This document shows positions 18,242-27,603 of a stretch of 64,000 bases of DNA, one piece after another. The stretch covers positions 3,002,832-3,066,831 of the forward strand of contig OX044357.1 in NCBI GenBank assembly GCA_943846675.1, read 5' to 3'. Source of the stretch: UBA987 sp002292105 (GTDB taxonomy: Bacteria; Bacteroidota; Bacteroidia; NS11-12g; UBA9320). The position numbers and the translations under genes were made by a program. Positions within the stretch are counted from its first letter, which is position 1, and each line of letters opens with the position of its first letter. Under the pieces are notes generated by a model. It had not been told where the DNA came from, did no database searches, and was given only the letters and a program-made list of their open reading frames with translations.

Positions 18242-20812
18242 ATGAATCGTAGGAATCTAAATTTAGCCGTGTATGCCTTTGTAATCGTAGCCGTTTTGAC
18301 TGGCTGTAAAGCAAGCTTAACAGAGGCTAACAAAAATTACGACTTGCATCAATACGCAGTGGCTGCGGATATGTACGAACAAGTACTGAAAACAAACGAC
18401 GAATTAACCAAAGACCAAAAACAGGACATCGCTTTCAAAGCGGCAGAAGCTTATCGCCACAATCACAACAGTAAGCGCGCGTTAAAAATGTATTCAAAAG
18501 CGATCAAATACGGTCGAAAAGATGCTATCGCTACAATCCGTGAAGCAGAAATGTACATGGAGCAAGGTCTTTACACTGAAGCGTTAACAAAACTAAAAGC
18601 ATACAAAAAGGCGAATCCTGCTGATCCAGAAATTGACAAACGTATTGACGGTTGTGAACTTGCTTTAAAGTGTGGTGACAAAAAAACAAGATACATTATA
18701 GAATCATTTAAACCTGCGAACAGAAGCAAGGTTGATGACATGGTTCCACGTTATGCAGACCGAAAGCATAAAACCATCATGTTCACGTCCGATCGTGAAG
18801 ATGGTATTAGCAACAAGCAATTAAAATGGACTGGTAGAAACTACGGTGATTTTTGGTTAACCGAGCAAAAAGGGCGTCGTGGTAGAGTAAAGTGGCAAAC
18901 ACCTGTTCTTGTAGATGGTTTCACGGAATACTTTGACGGTGTTGCAACGTTCGATAGACGTTATTCAACCATGTACTTTACGCAGTGTAATGGTATTGAT
19001 GGGAAAGACACAACCTGTAAAATTTATGAAGCTAAGAAACGTGGGGCGGCTTGGGAAATGAACCCTGAACCTCTACCGTTTTGTAGTGACTTATACGATT
19101 GCGGGCATCCAGCCTTATCTCCAGATGGCACGAAATTGTATTTCGTTAGTGATATGGAAGGCAGCATGCAGGATGGAGACAAAGAACCTCGCGAACGCAC
19201 GAAGGACATTTATGTCGTGAATTATGTTAGAAGAGGAAAGACCTGGAGTGACCCAATAAATTTAGGCCCAGTAGTGAATACAACAGGAGATGAGAAATTT
19301 CCTTACGTACACGAAGATGGTACGTTGTACTTCTCTTCAGACGGACATGTGAGTCTTGGTGGATTAGATATTTTACACGTTACCCAATTGAGTGAGAGTC
19401 CAACCGATTGGTCTGATCCTGTGAATATGGGATGCCCCGTGAACTCGAATGGAGATGACTTCGGTATCATGTTAGATTCAGATAAAGAACATGGTTTCTT
19501 TACTTCTGATCGCTCTAGAGGCGATGACGACATCTACGAGTTTAGCATGACTCCAATTATTCTAATCTTAAAAGGTACGGTAACTGATTGTGATAATACA
19601 CTGCCACTACAAGGCGCTTTAGTTGAGATTAGCAATGATCAAGATTCTTCTAAAATTAGATTAAAAACAGACGAACGTGGTTTTTATGAAACACCGCTTA
19701 AACTTGGTGTGAATTATGAAATTAAGACATCTAAAAGAGAAGATTACTTCTATGACGCTGAACCCAAGTTTGTAACAACTGTAGGCCTTGAACAAAGTGC
19801 TGAGTTTATTAAAGACTTCTGTCTTAAAAATCAGTGTAACGACGTATTCGTTCTTCCAATTTACTATGGTTTGGACAGTGCATTCTTAAGAAACGAGTCT
19901 AAAAAAGTATTGGATGGTTTGATTGCCACCTTGAAGAAATATCCTAAAATGAGTGTGGAATTAGGTTCACATACGGATTGTCGTGCATCGTACGAGTATA
20001 ACAGAGACTTATCACAACGACGTGCAGACTCTGCTGTAAACTACATCTTAAAGAGCGGGATTAATCCTTTCCGCTTAGAGGCAAGAGGTTACGGAGAATC
20101 ACAGTTAACAAACGAGTGTGAATGTGAAGGCGCTGAAGTGGTTCCGTGTACTGAAGAAAAACACCAAGAAAATAGACGTACCACGGTTAAAGTTGTTAAC
20201 TGTAAGTACGAGTTTAAATGGAGTAACCCAGAGGTTCAAGACACCAACCAGGTGGCCATGGACGGTGAAACCATTTATAGTAAGGTCATTATTCAAGCAC
20301 GTAAAGACTACATCAAAAATCACGGTAGCGAGTACGAAAAAGAATTAAAGAAAATCCAAGCTGAAGAGAAACGTAAGGCCGAAGAAGCTGAGAAGAAACG
20401 TTTGGCAGAGAAATACGACATCATTCCAGTTGTTAAAGTAAGAGACAAATACTACGTGACCGGTACGATTGGCAGAAAACGAATCAAATTCGAATACGAT
20501 GCTGAAGGTTCTCGAGCAGAAATTCCTCAACGAACAGTAGAAGCGTTAATCAAAGCGGGTAAGGTATCTGTGTCTGACTTCTCAGACGGAAACAAAAAGT
20601 TAAAACTTACCGACGGAACAAAAATTACCAGTACATCATTCAAAATTCCGGAATTAGTTCTTGATGGTGTAATGTTAACACGTGTTAGATGTAAGATGGT
20701 TGACGACACCAAAAAACCGAAGTTAGGTGGTGGTGTATTCAACAAAAATTACATTGACGTAGAAATTAAAGACAGCAAATTATATCTGACAAAAGAACAG
20801 TCAGACCGCTAG
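18242..20812 (+). CDS. PorE-like OmpA-family lipoprotein (TPR, propeller, CRD, OmpA) with a C-terminal retropepsin-like domain
   Basis: An 856-residue lipoprotein (Met at 18242; lipobox LTGC with Cys22). Domain order: TPR-like helices (about 25-145), PD40/WD40-like propeller with LSPDGTKLYFVSD repeats (about 160-445), a carboxypeptidase-regulatory-like domain (about 450-530), OmpA C-like domain (about 535-660). In the OmpA domain, SHTDCRASYEYNRDLSQRR carries the Asp and Arg that bind peptidoglycan. The same order is known from PorE of T9SS, which anchors the secretion apparatus to the cell wall. After a Lys/Glu-rich helix comes an extra domain (about 730-856) with retropepsin layout. Its active-site position is DAEGS (Asp753) instead of DTGAS, so it is probably inactive. 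The longer upstream start (18206) would spoil the signal peptide. Confidence 0.85.
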   Translation: MNRRNLNLAVYAFVIVAVLTGCKASLTEANKNYDLHQYAVAADMYEQVLKTNDELTKDQKQDIAFKAAEAYRHNHNSKRALKMYSKAIKYGRKDAIATIREAEMYMEQGLYTEALTKLKAYKKANPADPEIDKRIDGCELALKCGDKKTRYIIESFKPANRSKVDDMVPRYADRKHKTIMFTSDREDGISNKQLKWTGRNYGDFWLTEQKGRRGRVKWQTPVLVDGFTEYFDGVATFDRRYSTMYFTQCNGIDGKDTTCKIYEAKKRGAAWEMNPEPLPFCSDLYDCGHPALSPDGTKLYFVSDMEGSMQDGDKEPRERTKDIYVVNYVRRGKTWSDPINLGPVVNTTGDEKFPYVHEDGTLYFSSDGHVSLGGLDILHVTQLSESPTDWSDPVNMGCPVNSNGDDFGIMLDSDKEHGFFTSDRSRGDDDIYEFSMTPIILILKGTVTDCDNTLPLQGALVEISNDQDSSKIRLKTDERGFYETPLKLGVNYEIKTSKREDYFYDAEPKFVTTVGLEQSAEFIKDFCLKNQCNDVFVLPIYYGLDSAFLRNESKKVLDGLIATLKKYPKMSVELGSHTDCRASYEYNRDLSQRRADSAVNYILKSGINPFRLEARGYGESQLTNECECEGAEVVPCTEEKHQENRRTTVKVVNCKYEFKWSNPEVQDTNQVAMDGETIYSKVIIQARKDYIKNHGSEYEKELKKIQAEEKRKAEEAEKKRLAEKYDIIPVVKVRDKYYVTGTIGRKRIKFEYDAEGSRAEIPQRTVEALIKAGKVSVSDFSDGNKKLKLTDGTKITSTSFKIPELVLDGVMLTRVRCKMVDDTKKPKLGGGVFNKNYIDVEIKDSKLYLTKEQSDR

Positions 20813-20829
20813 TCTTTTCCAAAAGAATT

Positions 20830-20864
20830 AAAGCCTATTTGACTTTGTTAAATAGGCTTTTTTT
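20830..20864 (+). terminator. Intrinsic terminator after the PorE-like gene
   Basis: Stem AAGCCTATTT/AAATAGGCTT around a short loop, followed by eight Ts. The purM promoter follows directly. Confidence 0.8.
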
Positions 20865-20882
20865 ATGTCTAACAATCCACCC

Positions 20883-20890
20883 TATCTTTG
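20883..20890 (+). promoter_or_regulatory. Bacteroidota -7 promoter box for purM-rlmN
   Basis: TATCTTTG, an exact TAnnTTTG match 16 nt before the purM ATG. The -33 element is not clear. It supports the internal Met at 20907 as the true start. Confidence 0.5.
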
Positions 20891-20906
20891 CGCTTCAATA
20901 ATCAAT

Positions 20907-22076
20907 ATGAGTCGATATTCTAAAAGAGGTGTAAGCTCTAAAAAAGAAGACGTTCACAACGCAATTGCCAATTTAGATAAGGGATTATATCCCAATGCAT
21001 TCTGCAAAATTATCCCAGACTTTATGGGTAATGATCCGTCTTATTGCAATATCATGCATGCGGACGGTGCCGGCACTAAATCATCTTTGGCGTATTTATA
21101 CTGGAAAGAAACAGGTGACTTAAGTGTTTGGAAGGGAATTGCTATCGACGCAATTGTGATGAATCTGGACGATTTATTGTGCGTGGGTGTAACAGATAAT
21201 TTCCTGCTAAGTTCTACCATCGGACGCAATAAAAACAAAGTTCCTGGCGAAGTGATCTCTGCCATAATCAATGGCACCAATGAGTTTATTGAAGAAATGC
21301 GCGCACATGGCGTTGACATCGTTCAAACAGGCGGTGAAACTGCAGACGTTGGAGACTTAGTAAGAACGCTTATCGTGGATAGCACGATGACTGCACGAGC
21401 AAAACGCAGCGATATTATTCCTAACCATATTAAATCTAACGACGTTGTAATCGGGTTGGCCTCTCATGGTCAAGCGACGTATGAAGATAGCTACAACGCT
21501 GGTATGGGCAGCAACGGTTTGACATCTGCACGCCACGACATATTTAAGAAAGAGTACATTACAAAATATCCAGAAAGCTTCGACCCAGAAATTGACTTAG
21601 ACCTAGTGTATGCAGGTAGTTATGGGCTAACAGATACCGTTAATGATATGCCCGTTGATATGGGCAAGGCGGTACTTTCACCTACCAGAACGTATGCTCC
21701 TGTGATTCACAAAGTTTTGGAGGAAATGCGGTCTGAAATTAACGGCATTATCCACTGCTCTGGTGGTGCACAAACCAAGGTGTTAAGGTTTATAAAAGAC
21801 ACGAAAGTGGTGAAAGATAACCTGATGCAAATTCCTCCATTGTTCAAGTACATCCAGCAAGAATCGGATAGCGATATGCGTGAAATGATGGAAGTGTTTA
21901 ACATGGGACACCGCATGGAAATCTACACCAATGAATCGAATGCCGACCAAGTCATTTCAATTGCCAAAAGTTTTGGAATTGACGCTCAAATCGTTGGTCG
22001 ATGCCAACCAACGAAAGGGCAACAGTTAGAAATTACACACAACGGCGAAACCGTAAATTGGGACTTCTCCGAATAA
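20907..22076 (+). CDS. purM: Phosphoribosylformylglycinamidine cyclo-ligase
   Basis: A 389-residue AIR synthetase closing the imidazole ring in step 5 of purine synthesis (FGAM to AIR, ATP-dependent). The start MSRYSKRGVSSKKEDVHNAI places the conserved RGV and the HADGAGTKSSLA motif at normal distances; the 14 residues upstream overlap the promoter. TGGETADVGDLVRT is the conserved nucleotide/substrate loop. The sequence is of the Bacteroidota-type PurM, somewhat longer than the ~345-residue E. coli enzyme. rlmN begins two bases after the stop codon. Confidence 0.93.
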   Translation: MSRYSKRGVSSKKEDVHNAIANLDKGLYPNAFCKIIPDFMGNDPSYCNIMHADGAGTKSSLAYLYWKETGDLSVWKGIAIDAIVMNLDDLLCVGVTDNFLLSSTIGRNKNKVPGEVISAIINGTNEFIEEMRAHGVDIVQTGGETADVGDLVRTLIVDSTMTARAKRSDIIPNHIKSNDVVIGLASHGQATYEDSYNAGMGSNGLTSARHDIFKKEYITKYPESFDPEIDLDLVYAGSYGLTDTVNDMPVDMGKAVLSPTRTYAPVIHKVLEEMRSEINGIIHCSGGAQTKVLRFIKDTKVVKDNLMQIPPLFKYIQQESDSDMREMMEVFNMGHRMEIYTNESNADQVISIAKSFGIDAQIVGRCQPTKGQQLEITHNGETVNWDFSE

Positions 22077-22077
22077 C

Positions 22078-23130
22078 GTGACAGAAAATACCGCCATAAA
22101 AAAGAAAGATATCCGGGATTTGACTTTAGAGCAAATCACCGAAGCTATGGTTTCTTGGGGCGAAAAAGCTTTTCGCGCTAAACAGGTTTTTGAGTGGCTT
22201 TGGAAAAAACGTGCGCGGTCTTTTGATGAAATGACCAACTTGTCGCAAGCGCTAAGACAAAAACTCTCAGAAGAATTTACCTTTCATACGATAAAGCCCG
22301 ACGTAGTTCAAAAGAGTAACGATGGAACCGTCAAAATTGGCTTTAGACTACATGACGGAAATTTGGTGGAAGGCGTATTGATTCCGACAGCAAAACGCAT
22401 GACAGCCTGTGTTTCGAGCCAAGTAGGTTGTAGTCTAAGTTGTACCTTTTGTGCCACTGGGTATTTAAAACGCCAAAGAAATTTAAAACATTACGAGGTT
22501 TTTGATCAGGTGGCTATCATTGACGACATCGCCAGAAAACAATTTGACATACCCTTGTCTAATATTGTTTTTATGGGAATGGGAGAGCCACTACTTAACT
22601 ACAAAGAAGTTTTAGATGGCATCAACCACATAACACATCCAGACCAAATGGGCATGTCGCCAAGTAGGATCACATTGAGCACTGCTGGTATCACCAAAAT
22701 GATTAAGAAAATGGCTGATGATGGGGTTCGCTTTAATTTGGCGCTGTCCCTGCATGCAGCTACAAACGAAAAGCGATCGAAGATCATGCCGATTAACGAT
22801 AGCAATAGTTTAGAAGACTTGGTGGAAGCGCTTAACTATTTCTACGACGAAACTGGTTCTAGAATTACGTTAGAATACTGTGTCATTAATGAGGTGAATG
22901 ACCACCCTGAAGATGCACAAGAATTGGCTGATTTTGCACGTCAGATTACGTGTAAAATTAATTTAATCGAATACAACCCGATTGAAAAAGCCGATTATCT
23001 AGGTTCGTCTGGAAACCGCATTGATGCATTTGCTAAACAACTTGAAAAACGCAGGTTAATCGTTAACGTAAGACGTAGCCGTGGTAAGGATATTGACGCG
23101 GCCTGTGGTCAGTTGGCGAATAAGAATTAA
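22078..23130 (+). CDS. rlmN: 23S rRNA (adenine2503-C2)/tRNA (adenine37-C2) methyltransferase
   Basis: A 350-residue radical-SAM enzyme. The iron-sulfur cluster motif CxxxCxxC is Cys118, Cys122, Cys125 (CSLSCTFCATG). The GEPLLNY segment and the late Cys in DAACGQL (methyl-carrying cysteine) are present, so the enzyme should be functional. It methylates A2503 of 23S rRNA and A37 of some tRNAs, tuning decoding accuracy. The start is GTG at 22078, two bases after the purM stop, so the pair is co-transcribed and probably coupled. Confidence 0.96.
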   Translation: MTENTAIKKKDIRDLTLEQITEAMVSWGEKAFRAKQVFEWLWKKRARSFDEMTNLSQALRQKLSEEFTFHTIKPDVVQKSNDGTVKIGFRLHDGNLVEGVLIPTAKRMTACVSSQVGCSLSCTFCATGYLKRQRNLKHYEVFDQVAIIDDIARKQFDIPLSNIVFMGMGEPLLNYKEVLDGINHITHPDQMGMSPSRITLSTAGITKMIKKMADDGVRFNLALSLHAATNEKRSKIMPINDSNSLEDLVEALNYFYDETGSRITLEYCVINEVNDHPEDAQELADFARQITCKINLIEYNPIEKADYLGSSGNRIDAFAKQLEKRRLIVNVRRSRGKDIDAACGQLANKN

Positions 23131-23288
23131 GGTTTCATGTGAATCATTATTCAGTAACTTACCTTTATTTCTTTAGTCCTTAGTCATAAGTCAACAATTC
23201 TTAAGTCAAAGGCAGAAACCCTCTAAGAATGGTTTCTTTCTCCAATAAAACTGGACCTTAAGCAGTTTTGAGAAACTCATTTAATACA

Positions 23289-23296
23289 TAACTTTG
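23289..23296 (+). promoter_or_regulatory. Bacteroidota promoter for the 23304 gene
   Basis: TAACTTTG with TTTG at 23267-23270 as -33 element (18-nt spacing). The ATG of the next gene lies 7 nt downstream, so the message is close to leaderless. Confidence 0.6.
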
Positions 23297-23303
23297 GTAC
23301 ACC

Positions 23304-24140
23304 ATGAAATCACGTCTTTTTTGCCTTCTAGCTAGCTTTTATGCATCCATATCTTTAGCACAGACAACGTCACTCGTTGTAAATTTTGATTTAGAGGGTT
23401 TTAACGACGTATCTTATTCCGATAGTTTTACCATGAGGTACGCCAATAAAACAGACTCTCTATGGTACTTTGAACATACGTTTCATTGCCCAAAAGACTT
23501 CCATTGGAGTGATACCATCAGCCCGGTTCCAGAAGGAGATATACAAGTAGCTATTATTTTAGATTCCGTAGTCGTACTTGAATCCTATTATTGGGTGAAC
23601 GACGGGAGGATTAACATATATGATGTTACTATTGATCGCGAAACCAAACGGACGCGAGGTCAAGCGTTTATCAGCGATTATATTGCCAATGGCTATTTTC
23701 GATTGGGAACCAACATAATGGATTTCCAAAACTCAAGTAAAACATTCGACGCTCTTTCTTTTAATTCTGGGTTAAATGTGGGAGAAATGATATCTGATAG
23801 GTTCGGTGGAACCTATGGCTATGGATTAAATTATGAAACGTTGCGGTTTACAAATTCCACAGCAACACAAAGCAACAGTTACAATTACTGGTCATTTAGT
23901 TACCATATGACTGGTAGGTTCTCTCCTTTTGGATATGAAAACCATCATAAACTGAAACGCAACACCTATATTGAAATTGGTGGAACCTACTACCTTCCTC
24001 TAAAATTTAGGTACATTGAGAAGGAGGCTCTTCTGAAAATTCAGCGCGGGAAGATGCATAACTATAAGGATTTTAGAGTTCGAGCTGCATTAACCATTGG
24101 GAAGCTGGCCTTTTTAGCACTTACCGCCGAACAAACATAA
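23304..24140 (+). CDS. Secreted protein of unknown function
   Basis: A 278-residue protein with a signal peptide (MKSRLFCLLASFYASISLAQ). The mature part is beta-rich with many Tyr and aromatic strands (for example FGGTYGYGLNYETLRF). The second half looks like a small outer-membrane or periplasmic barrel. I do not recognise a family. It has its own promoter and stands alone, convergent with the threonine dehydrogenase gene. Confidence 0.65.
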   Translation: MKSRLFCLLASFYASISLAQTTSLVVNFDLEGFNDVSYSDSFTMRYANKTDSLWYFEHTFHCPKDFHWSDTISPVPEGDIQVAIILDSVVVLESYYWVNDGRINIYDVTIDRETKRTRGQAFISDYIANGYFRLGTNIMDFQNSSKTFDALSFNSGLNVGEMISDRFGGTYGYGLNYETLRFTNSTATQSNSYNYWSFSYHMTGRFSPFGYENHHKLKRNTYIEIGGTYYLPLKFRYIEKEALLKIQRGKMHNYKDFRVRAALTIGKLAFLALTAEQT

Positions 24141-24207
24141 TTAAAGTGGAAGGGTTCGAACAACCGCCTAAACTAATCTTCGGTGTCGGGAATTCCAATC
24201 TGGCTCA

Positions 24208-25167
24208 TTAATTAGCCCCTACGCCCATTTTTGATAATTGCTTCAACATTTCAGACACCATCGTTTCCAAGCTGAAATCTGGCTTCCAACCCCAATCATT
24301 TCGGGCTGCAGAATCATCGATACTTTGAGGCCAACTTTCTGCAATTTGCTGACGTCCATCTATATCATAATCAATATGGAAACCAGGGCGTTGTCGTGCA
24401 ATTTCGTCAGACAGTGTTTTAGGATCAAAACTCATGCCTGATAGATTATACGAACTTCTAATCTTAATTAAGTTTGAGTCCGCTTCTGTCACGTTTATCG
24501 TCGCTTTAATTGCATCATCCATATACATCATTGGCAATGCCGTATCCGCTTTCAAAAAGCATGTATATTGGTTTTGAATCAACGCTTGGTGGAAAATATC
24601 GACTGCATAATCTGTGGTTCCTCCCCCAGGTTTTGCCTTCCAGCCAATTAAACCAGGATAGCGAATGCTGCGCACGTCGAGTCCATATTTTTGGTGATAA
24701 TATTCACAAAATCGTTCCCCAGCGAGCTTAGAGATTCCATAAATGGTATTCGGGTCCATTACACAGAATTGAGGTGTATCAATACGTGGTGTGTTTGGTC
24801 CAAACACAGCTATTGAACTTGGCCAAAAAACGCGTTTAACGTCAAATTCCATACACGCATCGAAGATGGAAAACATGCCTTCCATGTTGAGATCCCAACC
24901 TTTTCGCGGAAACTTTTCTGCTGTGGCACTAAGCATGGCCGCCAAATGATAAACCATAGTTGGTTTATGTTTTCTAAATGTTTCCGTTATCGCATTTCGA
25001 TCTAAAACATTCAATTCCTCATAAGGTCCAAGATCCTGCTTTTCTTCCGTTGCAGGTTTAATATCAGAACAAACGACGTTGTTTTTTCCATAAACAGCTC
25101 TTAGCGATGCCGCCAAATCTGTACCTACCTGACCTTCAGAACCTAAAATGATTATTTTTTCTGCCAT
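24208..25167 (-). CDS. SDR-type L-threonine 3-dehydrogenase
   Basis: A 319-residue NAD-dependent enzyme of the extended short-chain dehydrogenase class. GSEGQVGTDLAASL (residues 9-22) is the nucleotide-binding loop, SSIAVFGP supplies the catalytic Ser, and YGISKLAGE the YxxxK pair. YPGLIGWKAKPGGGTTDYAV is typical of the threonine dehydrogenase branch. The enzyme oxidises L-threonine to 2-amino-3-oxobutyrate, and SDR forms have been described in Flavobacterium. UDP-sugar epimerases are the main alternative, but length and the GGGTTDYAV region favour threonine dehydrogenase. The partner lyase gene (kbl) is not in the window. Confidence 0.85.
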   Translation of the reverse strand: MAEKIIILGSEGQVGTDLAASLRAVYGKNNVVCSDIKPATEEKQDLGPYEELNVLDRNAITETFRKHKPTMVYHLAAMLSATAEKFPRKGWDLNMEGMFSIFDACMEFDVKRVFWPSSIAVFGPNTPRIDTPQFCVMDPNTIYGISKLAGERFCEYYHQKYGLDVRSIRYPGLIGWKAKPGGGTTDYAVDIFHQALIQNQYTCFLKADTALPMMYMDDAIKATINVTEADSNLIKIRSSYNLSGMSFDPKTLSDEIARQRPGFHIDYDIDGRQQIAESWPQSIDDSAARNDWGWKPDFSLETMVSEMLKQLSKMGVGAN

Positions 25168-25197
25168 AGCTATTGCCTCATTCGGTGTTCAAAGAAA

Positions 25198-26319
25198 CTA
25201 ATTATTCAGAACTTTATTGTACCATTCTTCAGTTTGTCGAACCATCTCATCTTTGCTAAACATCTGGCACTTTTCGAGTGCTGATTCCGTAAGACTTTGA
25301 CGTAATACTGGTTCATCTAATAATCGCTGAACATGTATAGCCAGTGCACTATCATCACCAATCTTAGCCAGCAAACCCGTCTTTTCGTTAACAACCATCT
25401 CTGGGACACCACCCGCTTCTGTTGCTGCAACAGGAACTTTAGAGGCAAACGCATCCAATACGGTAGTTCCGAGCCCCTCTGTTTTAGACGTAAAAAGTAA
25501 TACATCTATGTTTGGATACACCTGTGGCAAGTCACTTCTAAAACCGACGAAGCGAATGTTACTGTCACAACCAGAATCTTTGGCATACGACCGCAATTCT
25601 TGCTCTAACTCCCCTTTTCCAAAAATTAAAAATTGGACATCATCTCGCTCATCACAGACGATTTTTGCCGTGTCGATAAACGTGAAATAATCTTTATGAT
25701 CTGCTAGTGCACTAAAATTCGCCACCAACTTGTGTTCTGGTTCAATTTTCAGTTCCTCCCGAAGATTTACAGGTGTAATTCCGCTAAATTTATCTAGGTC
25801 AACACCGGAATGCACCGTTGCAACCGATAGGTGTTGCGCCATGATTTTTGGCTTTACCATATCCAGTATCACGTCCGAAACGCAGAGTATGGCTTTAATG
25901 CATTTATGGTTGTATTTGTATCGCGAAAACCAAGAACCACCAATAGGAAAATCGACCCGTCTACTCAGCACAATTAGACATTGGTTCCTAAATATAGTAG
26001 CAGCCAACACGGCCGTTGTATGCGCGTGTGCATCGTGTGCATGAATAAGGTTTATACCGTTTGCCTTGCAATAAGTCGCAAGCTGTTTTGCTGCAAATAA
26101 ATCAAATCCCGATCGTTTGTTGTATACAACGCGTTCTTCCATATCAAGTCGCGTTGCCAGTACACTTTCGTTTGGACAAAAAACTAAAGAGTTATGTCCT
26201 GATGCCTGCAAACCTTTGTGTAAATACATGAGCTGCTGTTCACCGCCTCTCCATGTTAAAGGGGAACTAATATGCAATACGTTGATAGGCTTAGTCAAAA
26301 TCGTTGTTTTATTAGGCAC
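25198..26319 (-). CDS. GT4-family glycosyltransferase
   Basis: A 373-residue GT-B enzyme. The N-terminal domain begins INVLHISSPLTWRGGEQQ with the acceptor-side Gly-rich loop. The C-terminal domain has the GT4 signature TSKTEGLGTTVLDAFASKVP and AGGVPEMV for nucleotide-sugar binding. Donor and acceptor cannot be told; a role in lipopolysaccharide or surface glycan synthesis is likely. Start is GTG at 26319 directly after CAACTTTG, so the message may be leaderless. No other glycan genes are adjacent. Confidence 0.85.
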   Translation of the reverse strand: MPNKTTILTKPINVLHISSPLTWRGGEQQLMYLHKGLQASGHNSLVFCPNESVLATRLDMEERVVYNKRSGFDLFAAKQLATYCKANGINLIHAHDAHAHTTAVLAATIFRNQCLIVLSRRVDFPIGGSWFSRYKYNHKCIKAILCVSDVILDMVKPKIMAQHLSVATVHSGVDLDKFSGITPVNLREELKIEPEHKLVANFSALADHKDYFTFIDTAKIVCDERDDVQFLIFGKGELEQELRSYAKDSGCDSNIRFVGFRSDLPQVYPNIDVLLFTSKTEGLGTTVLDAFASKVPVAATEAGGVPEMVVNEKTGLLAKIGDDSALAIHVQRLLDEPVLRQSLTESALEKCQMFSKDEMVRQTEEWYNKVLNN

Positions 26320-26514
26320 AAAGTTGAACTATTTTTTTGTTCGAACCGCTCCACACAAGAATCTTTCTCAATTGTCATATAGACTGAAACTGCTCATTTT
26401 CCGATAAGCAAATGAGGTTTAAATGACATTACTTAATAAATTTGCCTATCTAATTTTTTGAGGAGAGATTTAAAGTGGTGGTTACAGGATTAGGTAAAAT
26501 ACAAAAGAGATTAA

Positions 26515-27603
26515 ATGAGAACATATAAAGTGATTGGCGTTATGTCAGGGACGTCTATGGACGGTATTGACATAGCCCATTGTGATTTAACGGAAGGCGA
26601 AAACGGAAAATGGAATTATAAAATCAACGTTGCAAAAACCTATGAATACAACGACATGTGGCGCTTACGTCTTTCCAAACTACGGAATCAAAACGCCTTA
26701 AATGTTTATAAAACAGATCGTTATTACGGTGAATATGTTGGTGAATTAATCAATGGATTCATAAGTGAAAATAACCTCGAAGTTGACCTAATAGGGTCTC
26801 ACGGTCATACCATTTTTCATCAACCTGAGAACAACATTACCTATCAAATTGGTTCTCCTAGTGCTATAGCCGCAGTAACTGATATTCCGACGGTTGGAAA
26901 TTTTAGAGCCATGGACGTTGTCAAATATGGCGAGGGAGCTCCTATATCGGGCATTGGTGATCAGTTGCTTTTTTCTGAATTCGATATGTGCCTAAACTTA
27001 GGTGGCTTTGCCAACCTTTCGGCAACTGTTGACGGAACACCAGTAGCCTATGACATTTGCCCCTGTAATATCTTGTTAAACAGAATCGCAAGAGAATTTG
27101 GTAAAGAATACGATGAAGGCGGCGAAATTGCCAACCAAGGGAGTATAGACTATGACCTGCTTTCAGATTTAAACAGCATTGAATATTACAGTCAGTCTTA
27201 CCCAAAATCGCTTGGAAGAGAGTGGATAAACGAAAATTTTTGGTACCGTGTTCGACAGAGTGAGGCAGGTAAAGAAGATCGAATGAAAACCTTGGTTGAT
27301 CATATTGGCCAACAAATTGGTGAAAACATCGAAAAACTTGCTGATGATTCAAGCACGACACGAGTATACGTAACTGGTGGTGGTGCATTTAATCCAACTT
27401 TGATTGACCACCTGCGCACACATACAGACGCCGAAATAATTGTGCCAGAGACACAAGTAATTGAATACAAAGAGGCATTAATTTTTGGCTTATTAGCGGT
27501 GCTTCGCGTTCAAAACAAAACAAACATATTAAAGAGTTATACTGGCGCTGAGTACGACTCTATTTCAGGGGAGCTAGCGGGTAATTTTTCACACCTATTG
27601 TAA
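26515..27603 (+). CDS. anmK: Anhydro-N-acetylmuramic acid kinase
   Basis: A 362-residue kinase that phosphorylates and hydrolyses 1,6-anhydro-MurNAc from wall turnover to MurNAc-6-phosphate, for recycling. The N-terminal GVMSGTSMDGIDIA is the family ATP/sugar motif. HGHTIFHQP and RAMDVVKYGEGAPISG are further conserved blocks, and VTGGGAFNP is near the end. Length is normal. The stop overlaps the start of the following gene by one base (TAATG), so they are co-transcribed. Confidence 0.95.
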   Translation: MRTYKVIGVMSGTSMDGIDIAHCDLTEGENGKWNYKINVAKTYEYNDMWRLRLSKLRNQNALNVYKTDRYYGEYVGELINGFISENNLEVDLIGSHGHTIFHQPENNITYQIGSPSAIAAVTDIPTVGNFRAMDVVKYGEGAPISGIGDQLLFSEFDMCLNLGGFANLSATVDGTPVAYDICPCNILLNRIAREFGKEYDEGGEIANQGSIDYDLLSDLNSIEYYSQSYPKSLGREWINENFWYRVRQSEAGKEDRMKTLVDHIGQQIGENIEKLADDSSTTRVYVTGGGAFNPTLIDHLRTHTDAEIIVPETQVIEYKEALIFGLLAVLRVQNKTNILKSYTGAEYDSISGELAGNFSHLL

